A stretch of 11,226 bases of DNA from JAMCQB01 sp947085305 (GCA_947085305.1 CAMTVV010000220.1:1-11226), one strand, 5' to 3'; positions 1 through 7,313 are shown, counted from the first letter of the stretch. Made by a program: numbers and translations. Notes: generated from the sequence alone by a model not told the origin.

Positions 1-18
1 ACGACGCTCTTCCGATCT
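1..18 (+). other. Illumina TruSeq adapter remnant (not genomic)
   Basis: The first 18 bases, ACGACGCTCTTCCGATCT, are identical to the 3' end of the standard Illumina TruSeq read-1 adapter. The dapA reading frame becomes meaningful only just after it, starting with the SVTAN motif. This is untrimmed library sequence joined to the contig end and should be masked. The residue encoded across the junction (bases 18-20) is not reliable. Confidence 0.95.
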
Positions 19-290
19 CAATCTCGGTTACCGCGAATATTGCGCCCCGGCAAGTCTCTGATATGTGCAGACTCTGGAGGGAAGGGAAACTTGAAGAGGC
101 AAGGGCGCTTCATTACAGGCTGGAGCCCCTGAATCAGGCGATGTTCATAGAGACAAACCCCTTGCCTGCGAAAACAGCGCTTGCTTTGATGGGGAAGATT
201 AAAGAAGAGTTCCGCCTTCCGCTTTGCGAGATGGCCGCGCCGAACAAAGAGAAGCTCGGGAAGATCATAAAGGATTTCGGACTGATCTGA
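19..290 (+). CDS. dapA: 4-hydroxy-tetrahydrodipicolinate synthase, C-terminal fragment
   Basis: This is the last 90 or so codons of DapA, the cytoplasmic enzyme that condenses pyruvate with aspartate semialdehyde in the first committed step of lysine and diaminopimelate synthesis. The frame is open from the adapter junction to TGA at 288-290. The visible part starts at ISVTAN, the conserved segment after the last strand of the (beta/alpha)8 barrel. It continues through the C-terminal helical domain, with the family's NPLPAK segment, an RLPLCEM segment and a DFGLI ending that matches the usual C-terminus in length and type. The catalytic lysine and the Tyr and Thr residues lie upstream of the contig and cannot be checked. 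The ATG at 63 is internal, not a start. The gene points toward the efflux cluster and ends 23 bases from that cluster's last stop codon. I see no functional link to it; dapA is a housekeeping neighbour. Confidence 0.93.
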
Positions 291-313
291 AAAAGGCATT
301 TATCGTATGAATC

Positions 314-919
314 TTAACGGATTTTATTTCCGTTCAGATATGCTTCATACTCCTTTATCCCCTTTAAAAAGGTCGGGATTCTGGTCGGATGCGTTTTGTG
401 CCTATAAACAGGTTTGAATTCCAGAATATTCTCTCCGCCTTCAGTCAGCGTGACCTCTACTTCCGCAAAAAAGTTCTCCTCTGGAAATCCCAAAAACACC
501 TTGTGAGTCCCTGCTGCCAATCTCACCCTTTTTTCAAGGTTATATTTCATCCCTTCCCGTGCTTCGGGGTCATGGCTTGTCTTACCGTTTCCATCATAGG
601 CCGGTCTGCTGTCCTTTACGCCGTCTACTTTCCAGAGCGCGGCCTGTCCGTCAATATTGAGCAGGAACGGATATCCCTGTTTGCCATGAAGGGATTCTTT
701 TGATTCAAGGATGTAGCGCCCTTCAAGATGTGTTTTGAGGGAAGCCCTGATGGTCAAATCAGCAAAGCCTTTAGGACTCGTATCCCCATCCTTTACTTCC
801 GCAAAAATATCTGTCTTTTCGCTCTGCGATCTCATCTGGATTTCTTTTGCAGTGGTTCCGCAGCCAGCAAAGACGATTCCAAGCATTATCATTAAAAAAC
901 ACCTAAGAAGTTTTTTCAT
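314..919 (-). CDS. Putative outer-membrane or periplasmic lipoprotein, unknown function
   Basis: A 201-residue protein that I do not recognise as a named family. The N-terminus is a clear lipoprotein signal: basic MKKLLR, a hydrophobic stretch, then the lipobox FAGC with Cys20 as the lipidated residue. The mature part is predicted soluble and rich in beta structure. Around residues 136-172 there is a GTHKVFLGFPEENF segment followed by a strand-turn-strand, which resembles PEGA-like surface domains, but this is a weak resemblance. No Cys/His metal cluster is visible; His residues are scattered. The start is firm: ATG at 919 overlaps the pump's TGA as ATGA, and AAGGAGG at 927-933 lies 7 bases upstream. 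The tight coupling to the RND pump suggests that it is made with the efflux complex and acts in the periplasm, perhaps as an accessory or stabilising factor. That role is inference. It ends with TAA at 314-316, convergent with dapA. Confidence 0.85.
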   Translation of the reverse strand: MKKLLRCFLMIMLGIVFAGCGTTAKEIQMRSQSEKTDIFAEVKDGDTSPKGFADLTIRASLKTHLEGRYILESKESLHGKQGYPFLLNIDGQAALWKVDGVKDSRPAYDGNGKTSHDPEAREGMKYNLEKRVRLAAGTHKVFLGFPEENFFAEVEVTLTEGGENILEFKPVYRHKTHPTRIPTFLKGIKEYEAYLNGNKIR

Positions 920-3900
920 CTTTCTTCCTCCTTTTTTTCGAACCTCACATAAAGAGCCGGTATGACGATCATGTTCAACGCCGTCGAGCTCAGCAAGCCG
1001 CCCAGAATTACGACCGCAAGCGGCGACAATATTTCATTGCCCGGTTTGTCCGCAGAAACAGCGAAAGGAACTAGCGCAAGCCCAGCCGCCAATGCCGTCA
1101 TGATGACTGGCCTGAGCCGCTCCATGGAGCCCTGAAATACAGCGATCCTCAAGGCCTTGCCTTCTTCCCGTATAAGATGCCGGTAGTGCGACACAAGAAG
1201 AATGCCATTTCTCGTGGCGATGCCGAACAGAGTGATGAACCCGACAATTGACGCAATACTGATTACCTTATCGGTCAGAAGGATGACGATGATTCCTCCA
1301 ATCAGGGCAAGGGGGAGATTTACCATAACAAGGCCCGCAGTCTTGAAGGAGCCGAATTCCATATAGAGGATGAGAAAGATGGCGAGCATTGACAGGACGC
1401 TCAGAATACTGATCATCCTCGAGGCCTCAGCCTCGCTCTGAAACTGGCCGCCGTATTCGATGAAATAGCCTGGGGGCAGTTTAAGGTTCTTCTCTATCCT
1501 GCCCCTTGCGTCTTCATAAACGCTCCGCAGGTCCCTTCCCGCCACATTGGCCTGAACCACCATCTTCCTCTGAACATTTTCCCTGCTGATGCTGTTCGGC
1601 CCCTTGGCTGAGGAGATGTCTGCAAGGGCAGATAGAGGGACTTTCGCCCCTGACGGCGTATCTATGAGCGTCGAACTCACGCTCCCGAGGTCCTTCTTTG
1701 CGCTGTCGTCAAACTTCACAAGCACGTCGAACCCCCTGTCTCCTTCGAGTGTGCGGGTGACAACATGGCCGGACATCGCCACTTCCGCCGCCTCAGCAAC
1801 CTGAACGATCGACATCCCGTACTTTGATAATTCAGAACGTTTAGGTGATATCCTTATCTGGGGGATGTCTACCTGCTGCTCCACTGAAAGGTCTGCAATG
1901 CCCCGCACCGCGCTCATCTCCGCCCTGACATCCTCCGATATCGCCCTGAGCCTGAAGAGTTCTGGTCCGAAGACCTTTACGGCTATGTTGGCTGTGGCGC
2001 CGGACAGCATGTGGTCTATCCTGTGGCTTATGGGCTGGCCGAAGGTGACGATTGTGCCGGGGATGGCAGTCATGGACGCCCTTAGTTCGACAAGCACGTC
2101 CTGGAGCTTTCTATCTTTCATATCGAGTTTTACCTCTATCTCAGAGGCATTGGCCGGTTTCCCGTGTTCATCAAGTTCTCCTCTGCCGGTCTTTCGGGAT
2201 GTCTTCACCACATTCGGATGCTTGAGAAGAATCTGCTCGGCGAGCGTTCCTATCTCTGACGACTTCTCGAGAGAGGTCCCCGGCGCTGTTGCAACCATGA
2301 CCGTAAGTGACCCCTCGTTGAATGACGGCAGGAAGGACCTCCCGATGAAAAAGAGCGGCACGAGCGAGACGGCAAAGCCGACAACCGCGGCAGTAATTAC
2401 TACCCCCGGTCTCATTATGGAAAAATTAAGAGCAGGCTTATACGCCCGCTTGAGCCAATGGACAAGACGGCTATCGCCGCTTTCTTCAAGAAACTTCCCT
2501 CTCCGAAGGAGATAAGCGCACATTGCCGGAGTCACGGTCAACGCCACAATGAGCGAGGCCACGATCGAAACCATATAGGATACGCCGAGGGGCCTGAGAA
2601 GCCGGCCCTCGATACCGGTCAGGAAGAAGAGAGGGACAAAGACCACAATGATTATGAGCGTGGCATTGATGATCGGTCCCCGGATCTCCTTTGAGGCATC
2701 GAAGATCACCTTCAGGGTGGGATGGCGCATCGCTTCAGGCTTGTGATGATTTTCGTTCAGCCGCCGGAAGACATTCTCCACATAGATGATGGCATCATCC
2801 ACGATGACGCCGATGGCGATGGCCACGCCCCCAAGGGTCATGGTGTTGATTGTGATGTCGAAATACTTCATCACAAAAACCCCGAATATCAGCGACAGCG
2901 GCATGGCGGTCACTGAGATAACGGTGGCCCTGAGATTGCCGAGGAACAGCAGAATGATAGCAATAACGAGTATGCCGCCCTCGACAACAACCCTCAGCAC
3001 ATTGTCGATCGCCCTCTGGATAAAGTCCGCCTGCCTGAAGATATCGGTGTCGATGACCAGACCTTCAGGAAGCGTCTTTCTTATCTCGGCGAGGGTAGTT
3101 TCGAGCCTTTTCGTAAGTTCCACGGTGTTTGAGTCAGGATGCTTCTGAACTGCAAGCACAACCGCGGGTTTGGCGTCGACAGAAGCATCGCCGATCCTGA
3201 ATGCAGGGCCAATTTTCACGGCGGCGATGTCCCTGACAAGGACCGGGATGCCGTCTCTCGAGGCAACCGCTGCATTTTCAATGTCAGCGACGGACCTGAC
3301 TCTTCCGATACCTCTGATGAGGTAGTCTTGTCCTCCTGATTTCATAACCCCGGCAGAGAAGTTCTCATTAGTATTCTTGACCGCTTCGACCACCTCATTC
3401 AGAGACACGCCAAAGGCGCTCAACTTGTGCGGATCAATATGCACCTGGTACTGCTTTGCTTCTCCTCCAATGCTCACTACCTGTGAAACACCGGGGACGG
3501 AGAGAAGGCGTTTTCTTACCACGAAGTCAGCCGTCTCCTTCACGTCCATGATCGGAAGCTTTTCACTCCTGAGCCCGATGTACATGATCTCGCCCATAAT
3601 TGATGATATCGGGGTGAGAACCGGCGCCATTCCCTTGGGGAGACTTGCTGAGACAAGCTGGAGTTTCTCATTCACCACCTGCCGCGCCCTATAAATATCT
3701 GTTCCCCAGTCGAATTCGACATAGACAGTCGAGATGGCAAAGGTCGAATGGGAACGGACACGGCGGACACCGGTTGCGCCGTTAATGGCGCTTTCGATCG
3801 GATAGGTGATAAGGGCCTCGACCTCCTCCGGGGCCATGCCATGAGCATCGGTCATGATCGTGACGGTCGGCGCAGTCAGATCAGGGAATACATCCACCTT

Positions 3901-4002
3901 CATCTTCATGCCGACATAGGCGCCGACGACAAGAAGGACAAGAGAGGCCGCTATTATGATCAATCTATTTTCAAGACATATTTTCGTTAATCTATCGAGC
4001 AT
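916..4002 (-). CDS. CusA/CzcA-family heavy-metal efflux RND pump
   Basis: This is the inner-membrane proton-driven pump of a tripartite metal exporter, 1028 residues from the chosen start; CusA and CzcA are about 1050. Visible parts, in order: TM1 at about 14-32; first periplasmic loop beginning with the DVFPDLTAPTV motif; TM2-TM6 at about 335-498; second long cytoplasmic-periplasmic stretch; TM7 at about 532-553; second periplasmic loop to about 865; TM8-TM12 at about 868-1020. TM4 carries GGVAIAIGVIVDDAI and VEN, placing the proton-relay acids at Asp402, Asp403 and Glu409. RIDHMLSG (661-668) and KYGM (727-730) align with the regions that hold two of the three copper-binding methionines in CusA. 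I chose ATG at 4002 because AAGGAG (4009-4014) sits 6 bases upstream. A longer frame from 4035 would add 11 residues, overlap the adaptor gene and lack a good ribosome site. The stop overlaps the lipoprotein start (ATGA, 916-919). Substrate metal is not certain. Confidence 0.95.
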   Translation of the reverse strand: MLDRLTKICLENRLIIIAASLVLLVVGAYVGMKMKVDVFPDLTAPTVTIMTDAHGMAPEEVEALITYPIESAINGATGVRRVRSHSTFAISTVYVEFDWGTDIYRARQVVNEKLQLVSASLPKGMAPVLTPISSIMGEIMYIGLRSEKLPIMDVKETADFVVRKRLLSVPGVSQVVSIGGEAKQYQVHIDPHKLSAFGVSLNEVVEAVKNTNENFSAGVMKSGGQDYLIRGIGRVRSVADIENAAVASRDGIPVLVRDIAAVKIGPAFRIGDASVDAKPAVVLAVQKHPDSNTVELTKRLETTLAEIRKTLPEGLVIDTDIFRQADFIQRAIDNVLRVVVEGGILVIAIILLFLGNLRATVISVTAMPLSLIFGVFVMKYFDITINTMTLGGVAIAIGVIVDDAIIYVENVFRRLNENHHKPEAMRHPTLKVIFDASKEIRGPIINATLIIIVVFVPLFFLTGIEGRLLRPLGVSYMVSIVASLIVALTVTPAMCAYLLRRGKFLEESGDSRLVHWLKRAYKPALNFSIMRPGVVITAAVVGFAVSLVPLFFIGRSFLPSFNEGSLTVMVATAPGTSLEKSSEIGTLAEQILLKHPNVVKTSRKTGRGELDEHGKPANASEIEVKLDMKDRKLQDVLVELRASMTAIPGTIVTFGQPISHRIDHMLSGATANIAVKVFGPELFRLRAISEDVRAEMSAVRGIADLSVEQQVDIPQIRISPKRSELSKYGMSIVQVAEAAEVAMSGHVVTRTLEGDRGFDVLVKFDDSAKKDLGSVSSTLIDTPSGAKVPLSALADISSAKGPNSISRENVQRKMVVQANVAGRDLRSVYEDARGRIEKNLKLPPGYFIEYGGQFQSEAEASRMISILSVLSMLAIFLILYMEFGSFKTAGLVMVNLPLALIGGIIVILLTDKVISIASIVGFITLFGIATRNGILLVSHYRHLIREEGKALRIAVFQGSMERLRPVIMTALAAGLALVPFAVSADKPGNEILSPLAVVILGGLLSSTALNMIVIPALYVRFEKKEEER
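927..933 (-). promoter_or_regulatory. Strong ribosome binding site for the trailing lipoprotein
   Basis: The minus strand reads AAGGAGG, 7 bases upstream of ATG 919. The site lies wholly inside the last codons of the pump gene, where it encodes part of the charged FEKKEEER tail. A near-consensus site combined with an ATGA overlap suggests that efficient, coupled synthesis of the lipoprotein is selected. Confidence 0.8.
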
Positions 4003-4008
4003 GTCTGT

Positions 4009-4014
4009 CTCCTT
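4009..4014 (-). promoter_or_regulatory. Ribosome binding site that fixes the RND pump start
   Basis: On the minus strand this reads AAGGAG, 6 bases before ATG at 4002-4000 and just upstream of the adaptor's stop codon. It argues for the MLDRLTK start, which also agrees with the usual N-terminus of this pump family, over the ATG at 4035. Confidence 0.85.
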
Positions 4015-4015
4015 T

Positions 4016-5530
4016 TTAGTGCCCGTGGCCTGCATGGGCCTCAGGCATCCGTGATGAAAGCGAGGCGAGCTTCACATAATAGCCACCCCTGAGAACAACC
4101 CGTTCGTCTTCTTTGACGCCCGAGAGGACCTGCACAATGCCGCTGCCGTGTATGCCGGTCTTCACCTCCCGCCGTTCGAAGGCTTCGCCTTGTCTCTGGA
4201 TAAACACAAAAAACCTCCCTTCATCTTCAAAGAAGGCCTCATCAGGCAGTGTCAACGCACTTTCCTCATGCCCTGTCTTGATCGATACATCGGCAAACAT
4301 GCCGACTTTGAGCCTGCCTGCGCTGTTTCCAACCTCAAAGATCACCGGCACTGTCCTGGTCTTCGGATCGACCACATCGTTCACTGTAACGAGCCGCAAC
4401 GGTTTCAACTCGCCCTCGATTCCGGGAATCGTAAAAGATGCCTTGTCGAGGTTCCCGAGGCCGCCGATCTCGGTTGCAGGCACGTTAGCCTTGAGCCATA
4501 CTGTCGAGGTGTTAATAAGCCTCAGGATCGGTTGACCTGCCTCTATGGCCCTGCCGTTTGCAGTAAGCAGTTCCACAACCGTCCCGCTGAAAGGCGCCTT
4601 GATGATAACCTTGTTCCCGGAGGCGCCCTGTTTCATCTCCTGTACCGCCCTGTCCAGAGGCTCGAATGCTGCCTTCGCGCTTTCAAGGCTGAGTTCAGCC
4701 TCCTCAAGCCTCCTTTTTGGAACAGCCTTCACTTCATAGAGGCGCTTTGCCCGCTCATGCTCATTCTGCGCCAGGACAACTCTATTCTTTGCCTCTGCAT
4801 AGGAAGCAGTGAGACTGCCGATGCCTCCCTGCTGGGAGATGGGCGGCTCTATCACTGCAATCACTTCGTCCTTGACAACCTTCTTGCCGATGTAGGGCAA
4901 ATGCTTTGACAGAGACAGGTTCCCTGAGAGTGGGGCAGAAAGAGTAGCCTCGGCATTTGCAGCCGGTATAACCTCGCCTGTGGCCGTAAACGACGAGGAG
5001 ACCTGCTGCTTTACCGGCAGGCCGACCATGAAGTCTACTGTCCACTGCTGCTCTTTGAGAAAAGATATGTCGCCCCCGACCTTCTCTTCATGGCGCGCTT
5101 CAGCGTGCTTTCCATCTCCGCTAATGACATCAATGTCATACACAATTATCTCATCAGAGAAGGCCTTTCCCTTTAATGAAGCGGTCAGCGTATAGGCTCC
5201 CGGCTGTTTGAATGTTACCCAGGCTTTGAAGATGCCGGGTTTTTCAGGCCCGGCGACAGTGACCGTAACCGGCTCTCCCTGTTCAGGCGCGAAGGTGAGG
5301 GTCAACGGGCCCTCGGAAACAGGCTTGAAGTCCTTGAGATTGGTCAGATGAATGAGGACTTTGGTCATTTGTCCGGGTTTCGGTTCATCATACTCCATGA
5401 AGAGTTCTGTCTTTGCGGTCCAGACACTCTTGCTGATTGTCTCTTTTTCATGTACTTCAACTGCTTTCTGCTTTGATGAACAGCCGGTCGCAATAACTAC
5501 GACAAACAACAGGAATGCTATATATTTCAT
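4016..5530 (-). CDS. RND periplasmic adaptor lipoprotein (CusB/CzcB family) with N-terminal Ig-like domain
   Basis: A membrane-fusion protein of 504 residues that links the inner-membrane pump to the outer-membrane channel. Signal peptide 1-16 ends in the lipobox ATGC, giving lipidated Cys17. Residues about 36-135 form an extra beta domain resembling FixH/YtkA-like or other Ig-fold domains, with TYR-like strand spacing and PGIFKAWVTFKQPGAY near its end. A His-containing linker follows. The adaptor core has lipoyl halves at about 180-225 and 305-335, with IKAPFSGTV in the second. Between them lies the alpha-hairpin at about 237-300, followed by a beta-barrel at 335-415 containing DPKTRTVPV, and a membrane-proximal domain to about 490. 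The last six residues, HAGHGH, are a likely metal-binding tail. ATG at 5530 overlaps the channel gene's TGA (ATGA, 5527-5530), with GGAGG at 5537-5541. Only 13 bases separate it from the pump gene. It is longer than E. coli CusB (about 407), and the extra length is the Ig-like domain. Confidence 0.93.
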   Translation of the reverse strand: MKYIAFLLFVVVIATGCSSKQKAVEVHEKETISKSVWTAKTELFMEYDEPKPGQMTKVLIHLTNLKDFKPVSEGPLTLTFAPEQGEPVTVTVAGPEKPGIFKAWVTFKQPGAYTLTASLKGKAFSDEIIVYDIDVISGDGKHAEARHEEKVGGDISFLKEQQWTVDFMVGLPVKQQVSSSFTATGEVIPAANAEATLSAPLSGNLSLSKHLPYIGKKVVKDEVIAVIEPPISQQGGIGSLTASYAEAKNRVVLAQNEHERAKRLYEVKAVPKRRLEEAELSLESAKAAFEPLDRAVQEMKQGASGNKVIIKAPFSGTVVELLTANGRAIEAGQPILRLINTSTVWLKANVPATEIGGLGNLDKASFTIPGIEGELKPLRLVTVNDVVDPKTRTVPVIFEVGNSAGRLKVGMFADVSIKTGHEESALTLPDEAFFEDEGRFFVFIQRQGEAFERREVKTGIHGSGIVQVLSGVKEDERVVLRGGYYVKLASLSSRMPEAHAGHGH

Positions 5531-6753
5531 TTCGTGCCTCCCATTGGCGTCACTTTAGCGCCTATATTTTTTTCAAGCTCAAAGCGTGCCGCCCAGTAGT
5601 CATAAACTGCTGTGTTATTCTCCACCATAAGCTCTTTTTCGGACCGAACGGCATCAAGCAGATCGAGGAGGCCGGTTTCGCCTTCTTCATAGGCAATGCC
5701 GGCGATCCTGGTCAGTTCTCTTGACGTTTCGAGCTGGCGCGACAAGTCCTCAACCCTGGCCTGAAGCGATGCAATCCTGTCGAAGAGAAGATTCGCCTCG
5801 TAGTCCGCGGCCTTTTTCATGGCCTCGAATATGATCTTCTCCTGTTGAAGCTCTGCCTGTGCGCGTGCAATGCCGCCCTGATTTCTGTCAAACAGAGGCA
5901 GCGGGACCGAGATACCGAAGACAAAACCGTTGAAGCCGCCTGTCCGTTTCCTATAACCTGCTTCCAGGTCAATCGTTGGAATGGCTTCTTTCTTTGAGGC
6001 GGAGAGCGAAACTTCAGCTGCCTCGACAGTCTTGCCCTGGCCCTTTATATCAGGCCTGTTCTGCTGTCCCATCCCGGTCAGCTCCAGGATGCTGAAAGAA
6101 AGAGGTTTGACTGAAAACTCTCCTGAGACCTCGATCTCGGGTTCCTGGATATTGAGCAGAAGGGCAAGCTTTCTTTTTTCAGACTTCAGGTCTGCGCGAA
6201 GCGCTTCGCGCCCCCTGACGATCTTGTTTTTTTCTCCAACCAGCTTCATGAGGTCTGCCTCCGAAGCATCACCGGCGCTAACCCTGGCCTCAGTCTTTCT
6301 TTCAACATCTGAAAAAACCCCGGCGATTTCAGATAGAGCTTTTTCATTCTCTTTGAGGAACAGGACCCTATAGAAGGACTGCTTCATCTGTGAAAGAAGC
6401 CCTGCCGTGTCGTGCTCAACAAAGAACGCGCGGGCATCTCTTTTCTTCATTGCGCTTTCTATCTTTTTGCTTCGTTTTCCTGATATGTCTAGGCGCTGAC
6501 TGAGAGAATACGTCTCTTCCCTCTCTGTCCCGCTGTTTTTCAGCGACTGGATGTTATAGGTAGCTTGAGGGTTCGGCAAAATCCTTGCATCAACAACCTC
6601 TGCATCGCTTTTTTTCACATCAGCCTTCTTCGCCTTTATCTCAAGATTATTTTCAAAAAATATTTTCTCGGCCTCTTCCATGCTCAACAAATATACGGCA
6701 TCTGCCGGTTGTGCCAGGACAAGCAGGAAAAGCGCCATGAATAGGCTGCGCAT
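5527..6753 (-). CDS. TolC/CzcC-family outer-membrane efflux protein
   Basis: The outer-membrane channel of the metal efflux complex, 408 residues and typical of CzcC-type members of the OEP family. A cleavable signal peptide covers about 1-19, ending PADA before VYLL. The two OEP repeats are visible: residues 24-205 with the SMEEAEKIF opening helix and the strand segment YSLSQRLDISGKR (82-94), and residues 220-395 with QNRPDIKG (231-238) and the strand pair GISVPLPLFDRNQGG (280-294). Long charged coiled-coil helices follow each, as expected for the periplasmic tunnel. The start is supported by GAGGAGG at 6761-6767, 7 bases upstream of the ATG. The stop overlaps the adaptor start by four bases, so the two are probably translationally coupled. 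The 91 bases upstream of the gene contain an imperfect dyad (6783-6825) and no gene. Confidence 0.94.
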   Translation of the reverse strand: MRSLFMALFLLVLAQPADAVYLLSMEEAEKIFFENNLEIKAKKADVKKSDAEVVDARILPNPQATYNIQSLKNSGTEREETYSLSQRLDISGKRSKKIESAMKKRDARAFFVEHDTAGLLSQMKQSFYRVLFLKENEKALSEIAGVFSDVERKTEARVSAGDASEADLMKLVGEKNKIVRGREALRADLKSEKRKLALLLNIQEPEIEVSGEFSVKPLSFSILELTGMGQQNRPDIKGQGKTVEAAEVSLSASKKEAIPTIDLEAGYRKRTGGFNGFVFGISVPLPLFDRNQGGIARAQAELQQEKIIFEAMKKAADYEANLLFDRIASLQARVEDLSRQLETSRELTRIAGIAYEEGETGLLDLLDAVRSEKELMVENNTAVYDYWAARFELEKNIGAKVTPMGGTK

Positions 6754-6782
6754 ACGTATTCCTCCTCAAATAAGAAATGTGC

Positions 6783-6825
6783 CGAAAACAAGAATATCAG
6801 CATTAAAGCTGCTTAGATGTTTTCG
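6783..6825. repeat. Imperfect dyad upstream of the outer-membrane channel gene
   Basis: CGAAAACA at 6783-6790 is the exact reverse complement of TGTTTTCG at 6818-6825. Nested within is CAGC (6798-6801) with GCTG (6808-6811) around a six-base loop. In the minus-strand transcript this could fold as an outer stem of 8 pairs, an internal loop, then a short inner stem. No run of T follows it, so it is not a typical terminator. It might be an RNA processing or stability element, or an operator. It may also be chance. Confidence 0.3.
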
Positions 6826-6844
6826 AAAAGTGACTTGCGGAAGG

Positions 6845-7276
6845 TTATGCTGAGGGAGGAGAACGGCCGGGAAAGGCAGTATAAAACCCTTTGGCATGGA
6901 AAACAGCAACGGCATGAATCGACGCGGTAAAATAAGGCGGATAAGCGGATACGCTCGGAGCGTCATTCGCTGCGCCACACTGCAGACGCTCGAGGATTTG
7001 TAAAGAAGTCTTGCGTGGAACCGACTGGTCTTTTAAGAGGAAATGTATGTGATGCTCATCAGCCTCGCTATGACCTTTTTCATGCAGTTCACAGCAGGCG
7101 CCGTCTGCAAACAGGAAAACATTCTCTCTGCACTGCTCTGTTTTGCAGCCGTCTTTCTCAAAAAGAACATTTTCAGCATGGCAATGCGAAAAAGGAAAAG
7201 CTGCGACAAGAAGAAAGTAGACGAGAAACAGCATGCAGTATTTCAAATGGCTGTGTTTTACCTTCCGGAAGCTCAT
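6845..7276 (-). CDS. Small exported Cys/His-rich protein, candidate metal-binding factor
   Basis: A 143-residue protein, first gene of the efflux cluster, with no family name I can give. A basic N-terminus and the hydrophobic run at about 15-29 form a signal peptide; cleavage after SHCHA (Ala34) is plausible. The mature part contains Cys44, Cys49, the CC pair 61-62 and Cys100. It also has a His cluster: His65, His69 and the EHHIHF segment at 74-79. This is the kind of residue set that binds copper, zinc or similar metals. The C-terminus ends FPGRSPPSA. Three other frames are open here, but none has a signal peptide or a comparable residue pattern. The start is uncertain: ATG at 7276 has no ribosome site upstream. 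ATG at 7234 (residue 15) or TTG at 7246, with GGAAGG some distance upstream, are alternatives. It lies 91 bases before the channel gene. A role as periplasmic metal chaperone, buffer or sensor is inferred from context. Confidence 0.72.
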   Translation of the reverse strand: MSFRKVKHSHLKYCMLFLVYFLLVAAFPFSHCHAENVLFEKDGCKTEQCRENVFLFADGACCELHEKGHSEADEHHIHFLLKDQSVPRKTSLQILERLQCGAANDAPSVSAYPPYFTASIHAVAVFHAKGFYTAFPGRSPPSA

Positions 7277-7286
7277 GCGTTATAAT
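7257..7286 (+). promoter_or_regulatory. Candidate sigma-70 promoter for the RNA methyltransferase
   Basis: TTTACC at 7257-7262 and a consensus TATAAT at 7281-7286 are separated by 18 bases. This places a start of transcription near 7293, about 20 bases before the methyltransferase ATG. The -10 box is exact; the -35 box matches TTGACA at four of six positions. The -35 box lies within the first codons of the divergent gene. The opposite strand has a weaker TATAAC at 7283-7278, which could serve the efflux cluster but would start transcription at or inside the annotated first codons there. Confidence 0.5.
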
Positions 7287-7311
7287 TAACACAAACAAGG
7301 CTCATAACGCA
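7276..7311. promoter_or_regulatory. Inverted repeat in divergent spacer, candidate operator
   Basis: TGCGTTAT at 7276-7283 and ATAACGCA at 7304-7311 are perfect reverse complements separated by 20 bases. Together they fill nearly the whole spacer between the efflux cluster and the methyltransferase gene, and the left arm overlaps the TATAAT box. A GCTCAT direct repeat (7271-7276 and 7300-7305) is embedded in the same site. The position suits a regulator binding site controlling one or both directions. No regulator gene lies in the window, so the partner is unknown. Confidence 0.4.
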
Positions 7312-7313
7312 AT

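Noticed and set aside
316..334. AACGGA / TCCGTT hairpin near the convergent ends of dapA and the lipoprotein gene, as a terminator
   Set aside because: The six-pair stem lies within the last codons of the lipoprotein gene and is AT-rich in the loop, with no T run directly after it on either strand. Too weak to call.
1865..2515. Plus-strand open frame of 216 codons opposite the RND pump
   Set aside because: Ser/Thr-rich low-complexity translation, as expected for the antisense of a membrane pump; no supporting start signal.
4003..4035. Upstream ATG at 4035 as the RND pump start
   Set aside because: It would overlap the adaptor's last codons, add the atypical residues MQATGTKKETD and lacks a ribosome site, whereas 4002 has AAGGAG at good spacing.
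4148..4909. Plus-strand open frame of 253 codons opposite the adaptor gene
   Set aside because: It lies entirely antisense to a well-supported adaptor, has no domain, signal or ribosome site, and its composition reads as the mirror of a GC-moderate coding gene.
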